Shown: positions 1-9,189 of the stretch, piece by piece
Numbering within the stretch: position 1 is the stretch's first letter
Layout of the letters: each line of letters opens with the position of its first letter
NCBI GenBank assembly: GCA_038528235.1
Contig: JBCBEX010000007.1
Coordinates: 26,047-90,046 of the forward strand
Direction of reading: 5' to 3'
DNA length: 64,000 nt
Source of the DNA: JBCBEX01 sp038528235
Lineage (GTDB): Bacteria > Bacteroidota > Rhodothermia > Rhodothermales > Rubricoccaceae
Position numbers and translations under genes: made by a program
Notes under the pieces: model-generated
The model's input: only the letters and a program-made list of their open reading frames with translations
The model's database searches: none
What the model was told of the DNA's origin: nothing

Positions 1-6
1 CGCCCC

Positions 7-1947
7 ATGCTCGACCTCCTTATCGTCCTCGGCTTCGTTCTCTACGCCGTCGGCTCCGGACTCGCGTCGCGCAAGAAAGCCTCTGAAGGGCTGGGCGAAT
101 ACTTCCTCGCGGGGAAGACGCTCGACGGCTGGCGCGCTGGCTTTTCGATGGCGGCCACGCAGTTCGCCGCGGACACGCCGCTGCTCGTGATGGGGCTCAT
201 CGCCACGGGCGGGGTGTTTCTGCTCTGGCGGCTCTGGATCTACGGCCTCGCGTTCCTGCTGATGGCGTTTGTCTTCGCCGTGGGGTGGCGCCGGGCGGGC
301 GTCCTCACGGATGCGCAGCTTACCGAGGTGCGCTACAGCGGACGTGGGGTGCTCACGTTGCGTGTGCTGAAAGCGCTCTACTACGGCACGCTCATCAACT
401 GCGTCGTGATGGCGTTTGTGCTGGTCGCAGCCGTGCGGATCGCCGAGGTGTTTCTCCCCTGGCACGAGTGGGTCCCGGCGATCCAGGGCGTCTTCGTTGG
501 CGTGGTCGAGGCGATGGGCCTCGTAGACGTGCTCGGCACAAGCGCGCTGGGACTACCACCCGAAGTCGCGGCGGCGAACAACTTCCTCTCGATTTTCCTC
601 ATCCTCGCCTTTACCACGCTCTACTCAACGACAGGCGGCCTACGGGCCGTCGTCGCGACGGATGTGGTGCAGTTTGGACTGGCGATGGTCGGCACGCTGT
701 TCTACGCCTGGGCGGTCATCAGCGAGGTCGGTGGACTGGGCGGCCTGACAGAACGGGTCGCCGACCTCTACGGCGCGGCGAAGGCAAGCGAATTGCTCTC
801 GTTCGGTCCACCCGACTCGGCACTGGGAGTTCTCGGCCCGTTCCTCACCATCGTCGGGCTGCAGTGGTTCTTCCAGATGAACTCGGATGGCACGGGCTAT
901 CTCGCCCAGCGCTCGATGGCGTGCAAGTCGGACTGGGATGCGCGGCTGGCGGGCGTGGTATTCGCCTGGGCGCAGATCGTCTTCCGGAGCCTGATCTGGC
1001 TCGTGATCGGTGTAGGGCTGCTGGTGCTCTATCCCTTCGAACTCACCGAGGTGGGCACTGATGGCTTCGTCGCCGGGCGCGAGATCCTGTTCGTGACAGG
1101 GGTGGCCGACCTGCTGCCGGACGGCGTTCGCGGTCTCATGCTTGTCGGGCTCCTCGCCGCGCTCGCGTCCACCATCGACACGCACCTCAACTGGGGCGCG
1201 GGCTACTGGAGCAATGACATCTACGGGCGGCTGGTCGCGCAAGAGTGGCGCGGGCGTGAGGCGTCGAGTCGTGAATTGGTCGTAGTCGCGCGGCTCTCGA
1301 ACCTGCTCATCCTGTTTATCGCCCTCGCGATCATGACGCAGCTCGGGTCGATCCAGGCTGGCTGGACGCTGTCGCTGCTCCTCGGTGCGGGGATGGGCTC
1401 GGTGCTAGTCCTGCGCTGGCTCTGGGAGCGCATCAACCTCTGGAGCGAGCTCGCCGCCATCGTGGCGAGCCTGGTCATGGCGCCCGTGTTGCTCTTCGTT
1501 TTCGACCTCTCCGACGCGCCCGACGAGGACGCGCTGCGCCTTGCCATCATGGCGGCGGTTTCCACGGCGGCTGCCGTCGGCATCACGTTCGTGACGCCCA
1601 AGACCGACGAGGAGACGCGCGTTGCCTTCTATCGCCGCGTCCGGCCGTTCGGCTTCTGGAAGGCGACGGCCACCGCAGCCGGTGACGATCCGCAGCGTTC
1701 CCCTCGGGCGCTCGCCCATCGCCTCGCGCTCACGGCAACGACGGGTGCCTCGCTGTTCCTCGTGCTCGTTGGGCTCGGCCGCTTGCTCATCCCCGCGCCA
1801 GATGCGTCGACGCTGCTGTCGCTGGGCTTCTTGCTAGCCGGCGTCGCTTTGGTGCCGGTGTGGGTCCGCTGGGGCTTCGGCGCCGACGCGCTCGCGGAAG
1901 ACGTGGAGTTCGCTGCTGCTGCGGACGAAAACGTGAGTTCAACGTGA
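7..1947 (+). CDS. Sodium:solute symporter (SSS family)
   Basis: Inner-membrane Na+-coupled solute symporter; substrate unknown. The 646-residue product is hydrophobic throughout, with about 13-14 predicted membrane helices. It carries the SSS hallmark FFLAGK-type segment (YFLAGKTL) near residue 32, a TDVVQ stretch near residue 219 and an aspartate/threonine-rich Na+ region (ASTIDTHLNWGA) near 392. Length matches the longer SSS members. It starts only 7 bases into the window, so an upstream operon partner cannot be excluded. Its stop overlaps by 9 bp the stop of the convergent GHL10 hydrolase gene. Position beside glycan-degrading genes suggests uptake of a sugar or amino sugar, but that is inference. 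Confidence 0.85.
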   Translation: MLDLLIVLGFVLYAVGSGLASRKKASEGLGEYFLAGKTLDGWRAGFSMAATQFAADTPLLVMGLIATGGVFLLWRLWIYGLAFLLMAFVFAVGWRRAGVLTDAQLTEVRYSGRGVLTLRVLKALYYGTLINCVVMAFVLVAAVRIAEVFLPWHEWVPAIQGVFVGVVEAMGLVDVLGTSALGLPPEVAAANNFLSIFLILAFTTLYSTTGGLRAVVATDVVQFGLAMVGTLFYAWAVISEVGGLGGLTERVADLYGAAKASELLSFGPPDSALGVLGPFLTIVGLQWFFQMNSDGTGYLAQRSMACKSDWDARLAGVVFAWAQIVFRSLIWLVIGVGLLVLYPFELTEVGTDGFVAGREILFVTGVADLLPDGVRGLMLVGLLAALASTIDTHLNWGAGYWSNDIYGRLVAQEWRGREASSRELVVVARLSNLLILFIALAIMTQLGSIQAGWTLSLLLGAGMGSVLVLRWLWERINLWSELAAIVASLVMAPVLLFVFDLSDAPDEDALRLAIMAAVSTAAAVGITFVTPKTDEETRVAFYRRVRPFGFWKATATAAGDDPQRSPRALAHRLALTATTGASLFLVLVGLGRLLIPAPDASTLLSLGFLLAGVALVPVWVRWGFGADALAEDVEFAAAADENVSST

Positions 1948-3480
1948 CAGGATCTCGGCCGTACCGGCGTCGCACGGCCGGTTGATCGAGCGGATCGTGC
2001 TCGCGTTGCCGAGGCGGTCTACGGCCTGCACGGCGACTTCAGCGGCGCACTCGTTGCCCTTGCCGATGGACACGGATTGTTGCCAGGCGGGCAGCACCTC
2101 AGTGTCCCACGTTGTGCCATGGCGTTGCTGGACGACCCACAGCCACACCGGCTCGTTGTCACCCGGCAGCATCGTCAGCATCGTGCCATCGGGGAGGCGC
2201 TCTGTGGTGAGCATCGGTGCCGCCGGAGCGATGCTGTCGAGCCACGGCGACGCTGGGATCAGCGCCGGACCAGCGTAGACATCCTCCATGAGTGCGGGAC
2301 CCATCGCGCTGGACGTGTCGCGAAGCACCTTCGCGCTAAAGTGGATGTTGCCATCGGTGACGTTGTTCGCGCGCGTCAGGCGGATTTGCTCCACAATCTC
2401 GGCTGGCTCCCACGTATCGAAGAGCAGGCGGCTCGTGTAGTTGCCGGGCCATAGGTGCCGGCCCGCCGAGTTCTGCGACGCCCACCACTCGAGCAGTTCG
2501 TTGTAGCGCTGCCCCTCTTTGTCAATTGCCCAGTACAGCTGCGGTGCGAGATAGTCCACCCACCCTTCCTGCTGCCAGCGTCGCGCGTCGGCGTAGAGCC
2601 GCGCGTAGGCATCGAAGCCCACGACCGTTTCGGGGTAGCCCGGCCGCCAAATACCGAACGGGCTGATGCCGACCTTGACGTGCGGTTTCGCAGCTTTGAC
2701 TTCACGGTAGAGGCGCTCGACGAAGCCATCGACGCTTTGCCGCCGCCAGTCGCCCTGATCAAGGGTGGGATCGGCGGCCTGCGCCCGCGCCCAACTCGTG
2801 CTGTCCGGGAACGGGATCTCGACGCCGAGCGAGTCGCTCTTGGGGTACGGATAGAAGTAGTCGTCGAGGTGGACGCCATCGACATCGTAGCGCTCGACGA
2901 CATCGAGGATCACATCGAGGCTGCGCTGTTGGACAACCGGCTCGCTCGGGTCCATCCAAAGCAGGTCGCCGTAGGCTTTGACCACGTCCGGGTTGGTGAA
3001 CTGGATGTGGCTCACGTCAAGCTCGCCCGGGTTCGTAGGGTGGTAGGCGCGGTACGGGTTGAACCACGCGTGGAGTTCGAGCCCGCGCTTGTGGGCCTCG
3101 TCCACGGCGAAGGCGAGCGGGTCGTAGTACGGTTCCGGCGCGATGCCCTGCTGGCCGGTGAGGTAGGCCGACCACGGCTCGTAGCGCGACGCGTAGAACG
3201 CATCGGCGGTCGGGCGCACCTGGAGGATGACCGCGTTGAAGTTGAGACGGACGAGCCGATCCAGAAGGCTTCGCAGTTCGGCCTGCTGCTCAGCGGTGGA
3301 CAGGCCCGGGCGCGAGGGCCAGTCGATGTTGTCAACGGTGGCGATCCAGGCTGCGCGGAACTCTCTTTGGATCTCCGGGCGCGGCGGCGGCGGCTCTGTA
3401 ATTTCCTGCGCCACCTCCCGCGCGGGCGTGCAGGCAGCCAAGACGAGCGCGGCAAACAGGAAGAGCGAGAAGCGAAGCAT
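1939..3480 (-). CDS. GHL10 (DUF187/DigH-like) glycosyl hydrolase lipoprotein
   Basis: Predicted secreted, lipid-anchored glycoside hydrolase of the GHL10 family (PF02638). E. coli DigH/YddW of this family cleaves denuded peptidoglycan glycan strands. The ATG at 3480 gives 513 residues starting with a lipoprotein signal peptide and lipobox LAAC; a TTG five codons upstream is less likely. The family core is clear: REFRAAWIATVDNIDWPSRPG at the start, NAVILQVRPTADAFY, HAWFNPYRA, DGVHLDDYFYPYP and KVGISPFGIWRPG, then a LAPQLYWAID segment. A C-terminal beta-rich region of about 110 residues follows. There is no T9SS sorting domain, unlike the paralogue at 7285-9075. Convergent with the symporter gene, overlapping it by 9 bp. 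Confidence 0.85.
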   Translation of the reverse strand: MLRFSLFLFAALVLAACTPAREVAQEITEPPPPRPEIQREFRAAWIATVDNIDWPSRPGLSTAEQQAELRSLLDRLVRLNFNAVILQVRPTADAFYASRYEPWSAYLTGQQGIAPEPYYDPLAFAVDEAHKRGLELHAWFNPYRAYHPTNPGELDVSHIQFTNPDVVKAYGDLLWMDPSEPVVQQRSLDVILDVVERYDVDGVHLDDYFYPYPKSDSLGVEIPFPDSTSWARAQAADPTLDQGDWRRQSVDGFVERLYREVKAAKPHVKVGISPFGIWRPGYPETVVGFDAYARLYADARRWQQEGWVDYLAPQLYWAIDKEGQRYNELLEWWASQNSAGRHLWPGNYTSRLLFDTWEPAEIVEQIRLTRANNVTDGNIHFSAKVLRDTSSAMGPALMEDVYAGPALIPASPWLDSIAPAAPMLTTERLPDGTMLTMLPGDNEPVWLWVVQQRHGTTWDTEVLPAWQQSVSIGKGNECAAEVAVQAVDRLGNASTIRSINRPCDAGTAEILSR

Positions 3481-3660
3481 GAGCGGATAGGCCAAGACGA
3501 CGATCGCGGAGGACGGGAAAGCATACGAACCGGGTCCCGCGGTTCGGCCGGGATTCCGCTCAAATCGGCGATGGGAGCGCTACCAAAAGGCGTCCCCGAT
3601 ACCGGTCGCGACGATTCGCAGCCTATACTACCCCGCCCTGCTTCGCTACCGTCCACGCCG

Positions 3661-4617
3661 ATGCCAGCCTCGACCCTTTCCCTTTCTCGCGCTCTCGTAG
3701 CGTTGCTCTGTCTCGTTGCCTACGCCAGTGCGCCCGCGTACAGCCAGCTTCGCGCCGTCGGCACTGCGGTGCCGCTGTTCGGCGACGCGTCGGAGCCCTT
3801 CGCCCACCCGAGTTGGTCGCCCGACGGCACCCAACTTGCGTTCTCCCGACCGAGCTACGACGGTCTATGGGTGGCAGACGCTGATGGCGCCGCGCCGCGG
3901 CAAATCACGGCGGAAGCGGGCGCCGGCTTCAGCGCCGCGTGGGCACCCTCCGGCGACGCGATCGTGGCTCGGGTCGCCCGCTTCGAGGGACCGCGTCGCT
4001 CGGATGCCGTGAAGGTCTTCGACCTGGCAAACGCGGAGACACGCACGCTCACCGACTACCGCGCAAGTATGCCTATGCTCCCCCGCTGGCGGGCGGACGG
4101 CACCGTGGTGCTGGTCGCCGACGACGAGGCGGAGGCTCTCGCGACGGGCCTTTCTGGCATAGAGGCCAGGCAGGAGGCACGCACGGTCTACGCCGAGCAT
4201 CCCGCCACCGGGCTCGTCGTGCTCCGCCCCGACGGCAGCCGCGCGCGCTACCTCCGCTCGGAGCGCATCATCAACGCGGTAGGCTCGCCTGACGCCCGGC
4301 AGGTCGCCTTCGAGGTGGTTGGCGGGGACCTGTTTGTGATGAACGCCGACGGTACGGGCCTGACGAGCCTCGGTCGTGGCCACCGCCCCACGTGGTCGCC
4401 CGATGGGCGCTGGGTGGCGTTCATGCGGACGCAGGACAACGGCTACACCTACACGGCCGCGGACCTCTTCGCCGCACGCGCCGACGGCTCCGACGTCGTT
4501 CAGCTCACCACGACCGAAGCGCTGGAGATGAACCCAGCCTGGTCGCCCGACGGCACCCAGATCGCCTTCGACGACAACGCTGGCACGATTTATTTATTGA
4601 CGATCTCGGATTCGTGA
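3661..4617 (+). CDS. PD40/TolB-like beta-propeller, exported
   Basis: Exported protein of 318 residues with a cleavable signal peptide ending near AYS-QL and about six PD40/WD40-like blades. Recognisable repeats include PSWSPDGTQLAFSRP, AAWAPSGDAIVAR, PRWRADGTVVLVA, PTWSPDGRWVAFMR and PAWSPDGTQIAFDD. The family includes the TolB propeller and many periplasmic binding or scaffold domains. The reading frame stays open upstream to 2455, but the ATG at 3661 is where the signal peptide begins and the upstream part is antisense to the hydrolase gene. It lies about 50 bp upstream of the amidase gene on the same strand, so the two are probably cotranscribed. Specific function unknown. Confidence 0.8.
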   Translation: MPASTLSLSRALVALLCLVAYASAPAYSQLRAVGTAVPLFGDASEPFAHPSWSPDGTQLAFSRPSYDGLWVADADGAAPRQITAEAGAGFSAAWAPSGDAIVARVARFEGPRRSDAVKVFDLANAETRTLTDYRASMPMLPRWRADGTVVLVADDEAEALATGLSGIEARQEARTVYAEHPATGLVVLRPDGSRARYLRSERIINAVGSPDARQVAFEVVGGDLFVMNADGTGLTSLGRGHRPTWSPDGRWVAFMRTQDNGYTYTAADLFAARADGSDVVQLTTTEALEMNPAWSPDGTQIAFDDNAGTIYLLTISDS

Positions 4618-4667
4618 TGTTTGAACTGTTTAGAGACCAATCTCAAATCATAAATCAGACATCCAAA

Positions 4668-7202
4668 ATGACTATGCGTTTTCTCGCTACCGGCCTCGTC
4701 CTTCTCCTCGCCCTTCCTACATCGGCGCAGGAAGTCACCGGCCTCTCTGGCTGGAGCCTCTACCTCGACCCCGGCCATAGCCAAAACGAGAACGTCGGCG
4801 TGTTTGGCTACTCCGAGGCCAACAAGGTGCTGCGCATCGGCCGCGAGCTGCAGCGCATTCTGATGGAGGAGACCGACATCGACACGGTCTACCTCTCGCG
4901 CACCAACGACAGCCAGCAGGTGGGTCTGAGCCAGCGCACGGACGATGCCAACCGCGTCGCGGCAGACCACTTCCACTCGATCCACAGCAACGCTGGGCCA
5001 CCCGAGGCACGGTCGATCTTCGTGCTCTGGCCGCAGCTTATCAGCGGGGCAGAGCCGTCGCCGCCCTACAACGGCGGGCGCCGCTGGAGCGAACTCATGG
5101 GCCAGATGCTCGGCCGCAGTATGCGCGCGCCGCTCTCCAACCGCGGCGCCTGGGGCGAGTGCGACTTCTACGGCGCGTCGTCGTGCCGCTCGACAGCCAC
5201 AACGCCGAAAGGGTCGCGCAACTTCGTCCAAAGCTTCTCGCTGATGCCGTCGGCGCTCTCGGAGGCGAGCTTCCACACCAACCCGACGCAGAACCAGCGC
5301 AACATGAACGCGGACTGGAAGCGCCTCGAAGCCCGGGCCATGTTTTGGAGCATTCTGCAATACTTCGAGCTAGAGCGTCCGGCGAAGGCCATCGCCACGG
5401 GCATCATCGCAGACGCGGAGAACGACCAGCCCATCAACGGCGCGACGGTCACGATCGGCGACCAAACCTACACAACCGATACGTTCGAGTCGCTCTTCAA
5501 CCAGTACTCGCCCGACCCCAACCGCCTCCGCAACGGCTTCTACTACCTCGACGCGCTGCCCGGCCCTGGCACTTATCCAGTGACCATCGAGGCCGAGGGC
5601 TTCCGCTCGCTGGAGACGACGGTCGCGGTGTCCGACACGTTTTTCACCTTCGCCGACTACGGGCTCTTCTCGACCGTCGCCCCGTCTGTCACCGAGACGA
5701 TCCCTGTCGCAGACGACGACAACTACCGGCTCACCGACCCGCTCACGGTCGCCTTCAGCCGTCCGATGGACCGGAACAGCGTGGAGCAGGCCGCCTCGCT
5801 GTCGCCTACGCAAGTCCTCTCGTTCTCCTGGAACGACGAGAGCACCCGCCTCACCATCGATCCCGACACGCTGCTCCCCCGCACGGCCTACACCTTGACG
5901 CTCGCCAGCACAGCGCAAGGCGCACTCGGCGACCCCTTCGACGGCAACGCCGACGGCACGCCGGGCGACGCCTTCACGCTGAGCTTCACGACGAGCTTTC
6001 CGGACACGGCTCCGCCACGCATCGCGGGCGCTCGCCTCAGCCGCGCGAGCGACGTGGAGCTCCGCCCCGTCGTGACGGTGACCTACAGCGAACGCATCAA
6101 GCCCGAATCGGCTGAAGGTCGTATCCGCCTCGAAGAGACGGCCAGCGGCCAGCCCGTCTCCGCCACGGTGGAACTCTACGAGGTTGAAGTGGGCGATGTC
6201 ATCCAGAGCGTCGTGACCATCTTCCCGGAGGAGGATCTGCGCCCGGAGACGAGCTACAGATACATCGCGCTCCCCGGTCTCGAAGACGACTTCCTGAACC
6301 AGCAGCCCGACACGCAGCAGTTCACCTTCACCACCAGCGACCAGGGGTGGATCGCCACCGAGATCGACAGTTTCGACGAGGACTTCGACCGCCGCTGGTG
6401 GGTCCCGCAGCAGAGCGGCTCCACGATTGGCATCGTGACCGAGGCTACGGATGCTTCGGCCGACGACTCGATCGTCAACCTGCTCACCGACAGCGAACTC
6501 GCTATGCGCCTCGACTACGGGTGGGACACGCAGGCGTCTGCGTGGCTGATCCGCGAGTTTCTCAACGCGGGGCCGCCGTTCGAGCTGCGGTTCCAGCCGA
6601 ACCGGCAGTTGCAGGCCTATGTGTTCGGCGACGGTAGTGGCAACCAGATTCGCTTCGCCGTGGACGACGGCCTCGGAACAGCTTCCGCAGGCACGGAGGT
6701 GAGTCCCTGGTTCACGATCGACTGGCTCGGCTGGAACGTTGTCTCGTGGGACATGGCCAGCGGCGAGGTCGGCAGTTGGATCGGCGACGGCACGCTCGAC
6801 GGCACCCTGCGTTTCGACAGCATCCAGCTCACGTACGTCCCTGGCAGCCCGGCCTTCGGTTCGATCTGGATCGACGACCTCCGACTCGTCGAGGAACGGA
6901 CGGTCGTCGACATCGAGGACGATGGCCCGCTTCCGGAGGTCTTCGCGCTCGACGCCGCCTACCCGAACCCGTTTGCGAGCACGACGACGCTGCGCTTCTC
7001 GCTTCCTGAAGCCGCCGACGTGACCCTCTCGGTCTACAACGTGCTCGGGGCCGAAGTCGCCCGGCTCGTCTCGGGCCAGCCGCACGCTGCTGGACGCCAC
7101 ATGCTAACGTGGAACGCTTCGGGCCTGGCAAGCGGCGTCTATGTCGTGGAGGTGCGCGCCGATAGGCAGCGCGCCACCCAGAAGGTGTTGCTCGTCAGGT
7201 AG
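4668..7202 (+). CDS. N-acetylmuramoyl-L-alanine amidase, T9SS-sorted multidomain
   Basis: Secreted Zn-dependent peptidoglycan amidase that should cut the MurNAc-L-Ala bond. The 844-residue protein has a signal peptide and an Amidase_3 domain (about residues 25-230) with LDPGHS, a SEANK glutamate, SIHSNAG and the catalytic LSEASFHTNP. A CarboxypepD_reg/CNA-like domain follows (about 245-345), then two Ig-like SbsA/Big_5-type domains, a jelly-roll-like region, and a C-terminal type A sorting domain (AAYPNPF, VYNVLGAEVARL, ASGVYVVEV). The sorting domain implies outer-membrane export by the Por/T9SS machinery. ATG at 4668 chosen; ATG at 4674 is equally possible. An open frame upstream to 4392 overlaps the PD40 gene and is not used. 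Neighbouring GHL10 enzymes could act on its denuded product. Confidence 0.88.
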   Translation: MTMRFLATGLVLLLALPTSAQEVTGLSGWSLYLDPGHSQNENVGVFGYSEANKVLRIGRELQRILMEETDIDTVYLSRTNDSQQVGLSQRTDDANRVAADHFHSIHSNAGPPEARSIFVLWPQLISGAEPSPPYNGGRRWSELMGQMLGRSMRAPLSNRGAWGECDFYGASSCRSTATTPKGSRNFVQSFSLMPSALSEASFHTNPTQNQRNMNADWKRLEARAMFWSILQYFELERPAKAIATGIIADAENDQPINGATVTIGDQTYTTDTFESLFNQYSPDPNRLRNGFYYLDALPGPGTYPVTIEAEGFRSLETTVAVSDTFFTFADYGLFSTVAPSVTETIPVADDDNYRLTDPLTVAFSRPMDRNSVEQAASLSPTQVLSFSWNDESTRLTIDPDTLLPRTAYTLTLASTAQGALGDPFDGNADGTPGDAFTLSFTTSFPDTAPPRIAGARLSRASDVELRPVVTVTYSERIKPESAEGRIRLEETASGQPVSATVELYEVEVGDVIQSVVTIFPEEDLRPETSYRYIALPGLEDDFLNQQPDTQQFTFTTSDQGWIATEIDSFDEDFDRRWWVPQQSGSTIGIVTEATDASADDSIVNLLTDSELAMRLDYGWDTQASAWLIREFLNAGPPFELRFQPNRQLQAYVFGDGSGNQIRFAVDDGLGTASAGTEVSPWFTIDWLGWNVVSWDMASGEVGSWIGDGTLDGTLRFDSIQLTYVPGSPAFGSIWIDDLRLVEERTVVDIEDDGPLPEVFALDAAYPNPFASTTTLRFSLPEAADVTLSVYNVLGAEVARLVSGQPHAAGRHMLTWNASGLASGVYVVEVRADRQRATQKVLLVR

Positions 7203-7228
7203 ACTCGGATTCGCATCGTAAACAGAGA

Positions 7229-7261
7229 AGCGCCGAGACGTTTTGACATCGTCTCGGCGCT
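7229..7261. terminator. Bidirectional stem-loop between convergent genes
   Basis: A perfect 12-bp inverted repeat (AGCGCCGAGACG at 7229-7240; its complement at 7250-7261) with a 9-base loop lies between the stops of the convergent amidase and second GHL10 genes. It fits a shared intrinsic terminator, though neither side has a long T run. Confidence 0.7.
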
Positions 7262-7284
7262 CTCGTGTGGTTTCCGCTTGCGCG

Positions 7285-9075
7285 TTAGCGGAGCAGCGTC
7301 ATCTTGCCCGTCTGCCGCTGGTTGTCCACGTCGAGCATGTAGAAGTAGGTACCGCTGCTGAGCGCCCGGCCGGTTGCTTCCCAATCCGCTGTATGCGGGC
7401 CAACGCCCAGATCTGCACGGTCGAGTAGCGTCGAGATCTCACGCCCCAGGGCATCGTAGATGCGTAGCGACACCGTGGCGGGGCGGTCCAACACGAACGC
7501 GATGGTGGTGCGTCCCACGAACGGGTTCGGATAATTCTGAACCAGCCGCGCCGTGACAGGCTGGTCGGCTTCCGCATCCACCGCGCGCCCTTCTAGGACG
7601 ACCTCGTTGCTGCGGACACTCTCGATCGAGTTGGCGCTGACGGCTCGGACGGTGTAGTAGTACGGGTTCTCGCTTTGGACGGGCAGGTCCGTGTAGGTGG
7701 TCTGGTCCGTGAGGGCGAGCAGGTTTCGCGGGTCCTCGAACGCGGCATCGTAATCAGGCTCCTCGGCCGCGTTGATGCGGTAGATCGCGTAGAAGCGCGA
7801 GGCCGCGGCCCCTTCGATTTCGGTAGAGGCGTCCCAATTGAGCACCGCCTCATCGTCGTCCCACGTGAAGGTCAGCATTCCCGGAGCCTCGGGGGCCGTC
7901 ATGTCCTTCCACGGCATCGTGGGTGGGAGCGCCGGATGGCGGTAGTACTCCGCCTGCAACGAGTCGCGGAGCGACAGCGAGTTGCCCGTCACGTTGAGCG
8001 CGCGGAAGAGAATTTGCCCCTGGATGTCATCATTGCCGCGATTCAGCCGGATCTGGCGCGGAATCTCGTCGCGCGAGTAGTTCGTCCGGTAGGCCCCAAG
8101 GCCGTGATAGAGGTGCCGCTCGTTGGCAACCGAGGCCCACCAGGGCGCGAGCTTACCGTAATCCTGACCACCGCCAAAGGCCCAGTAGAGCTGCGGAGCG
8201 AGGTAGTCGATGGTTTGCTCGTTGAGCCACGTGACAGCGTCGCCGTAGATCACGCTGTAGGCATCCAGTCCGACGATTCCGGGCGGGACGCCGTTCTTCC
8301 AGATGCCGAACGGGCTGATGCCGTAGTTGATGTCGGGGCTAATCGCCAGCAGCGTGTCCTGCACGGCTTCCACGAACAAGTCGATGTTCTCGCGGCGCCA
8401 GACGCCCCGGTTGGTGATCCCGCGGTTGTACTCGGCGAAGGTATCGTCGTCCTGGTTCGTGATCTGGTTGGGCGGATACGGGTAGAAATAGTCGTCGAAG
8501 TGGATGCCGTCCACGTCGTAGTTGTTGGCGACTTCAGCAACGACATCGACCACGTAGTCGCGGGCTGCAGGGATGCCGGGATCGAGCACCTGGATGCCGC
8601 CGATAGTGAAGGTCCACTCCGGGCGACGATTCGAGATATGGTCGGGCGAGGTCGGGCTGCTCCCCACGGCGCGCTGCACGCGGAAGGGATTCAGCCACGC
8701 GTGCAGTTCCATACCACGCTTATGCGCTTCTTCAATAGCGAACGCGAGCGGGTCGAAGAACGGATCGGGCGGCGTGCCCTGCGAACCCGTGAGCCACACG
8801 GACCAGGGCTCCGTCTCGGAGACATACATGGCGTCGGCTTCGGAGCGGATCTGGAAGAGCACCGCGTTGACACCGGCAGCCTGCAGCCCGTCCAGGAGAA
8901 TCTCCATCCGGCGCTTCTTCACGTCGGTGGGCTCAACAGGATTGAGCGGCCAGTCGAGGTTGATCACCGTGGCGATCCAAGCCCCACGGAATTCCTGCTT
9001 GGGCGGCACCTCTTGCGCAATCGCCGGCCACGACACGCACACGACAAGGCAGACGAACAGAATCAATCGAGACAT
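7285..9075 (-). CDS. GHL10 (DUF187/DigH-like) glycosyl hydrolase, T9SS-sorted
   Basis: Second GHL10-family glycosyl hydrolase in the window, 596 residues from the ATG at 9075, where a signal peptide ending SWPAIAQ begins. Core motifs match the first copy: REFRGAWIATVINLDWP, NAVLFQIRSEADAMY, HAWLNPFRVQ, DGIHFDDYFYPYP, NYGISPFGIWKNG and LAPQLYWAFGG. Unlike the first copy it has a fibronectin-III-like domain (about residues 395-500) and a C-terminal T9SS type A domain (NYPNPF, RIYDALGREI, SSGTYFYML), so it should be secreted and surface-anchored or released rather than lipid-anchored through its N-terminus. Convergent with the amidase gene, sharing a stem-loop terminator. Confidence 0.87.
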   Translation of the reverse strand: MSRLILFVCLVVCVSWPAIAQEVPPKQEFRGAWIATVINLDWPLNPVEPTDVKKRRMEILLDGLQAAGVNAVLFQIRSEADAMYVSETEPWSVWLTGSQGTPPDPFFDPLAFAIEEAHKRGMELHAWLNPFRVQRAVGSSPTSPDHISNRRPEWTFTIGGIQVLDPGIPAARDYVVDVVAEVANNYDVDGIHFDDYFYPYPPNQITNQDDDTFAEYNRGITNRGVWRRENIDLFVEAVQDTLLAISPDINYGISPFGIWKNGVPPGIVGLDAYSVIYGDAVTWLNEQTIDYLAPQLYWAFGGGQDYGKLAPWWASVANERHLYHGLGAYRTNYSRDEIPRQIRLNRGNDDIQGQILFRALNVTGNSLSLRDSLQAEYYRHPALPPTMPWKDMTAPEAPGMLTFTWDDDEAVLNWDASTEIEGAAASRFYAIYRINAAEEPDYDAAFEDPRNLLALTDQTTYTDLPVQSENPYYYTVRAVSANSIESVRSNEVVLEGRAVDAEADQPVTARLVQNYPNPFVGRTTIAFVLDRPATVSLRIYDALGREISTLLDRADLGVGPHTADWEATGRALSSGTYFYMLDVDNQRQTGKMTLLR

Positions 9076-9121
9076 AGACGTAGGCAGTTGAATGGTGTCG
9101 ATCGGAATAGTCTGAGAACAA

Positions 9122-9156
9122 CGGGGGTGCCAGGCTCCATGCGCCTGGCACCCCCG
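9122..9156 (-). terminator. Strong stem-loop terminator
   Basis: A 14-bp perfect GC-rich stem (CGGGGGTGCCAGGC at 9122-9135, complement at 9143-9156) with a 7-base loop sits directly after the stop of the propeller gene at 9190-10647. It is followed on the minus strand by a moderately T-rich run. It separates this operon from the downstream GHL10 gene. Confidence 0.75.
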
Positions 9157-9189
9157 AATGACGAACAGCAGCGTCAAGTTCAGAGGGAC

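Noticed and set aside
4628..4656. A third metal-type box upstream of the amidase (TTTAGA near 4628 with TCTCAAA)
   Set aside because: The right arm is interrupted (TCTCAAA) and the spacing is wrong; it does not match the two island dyads.
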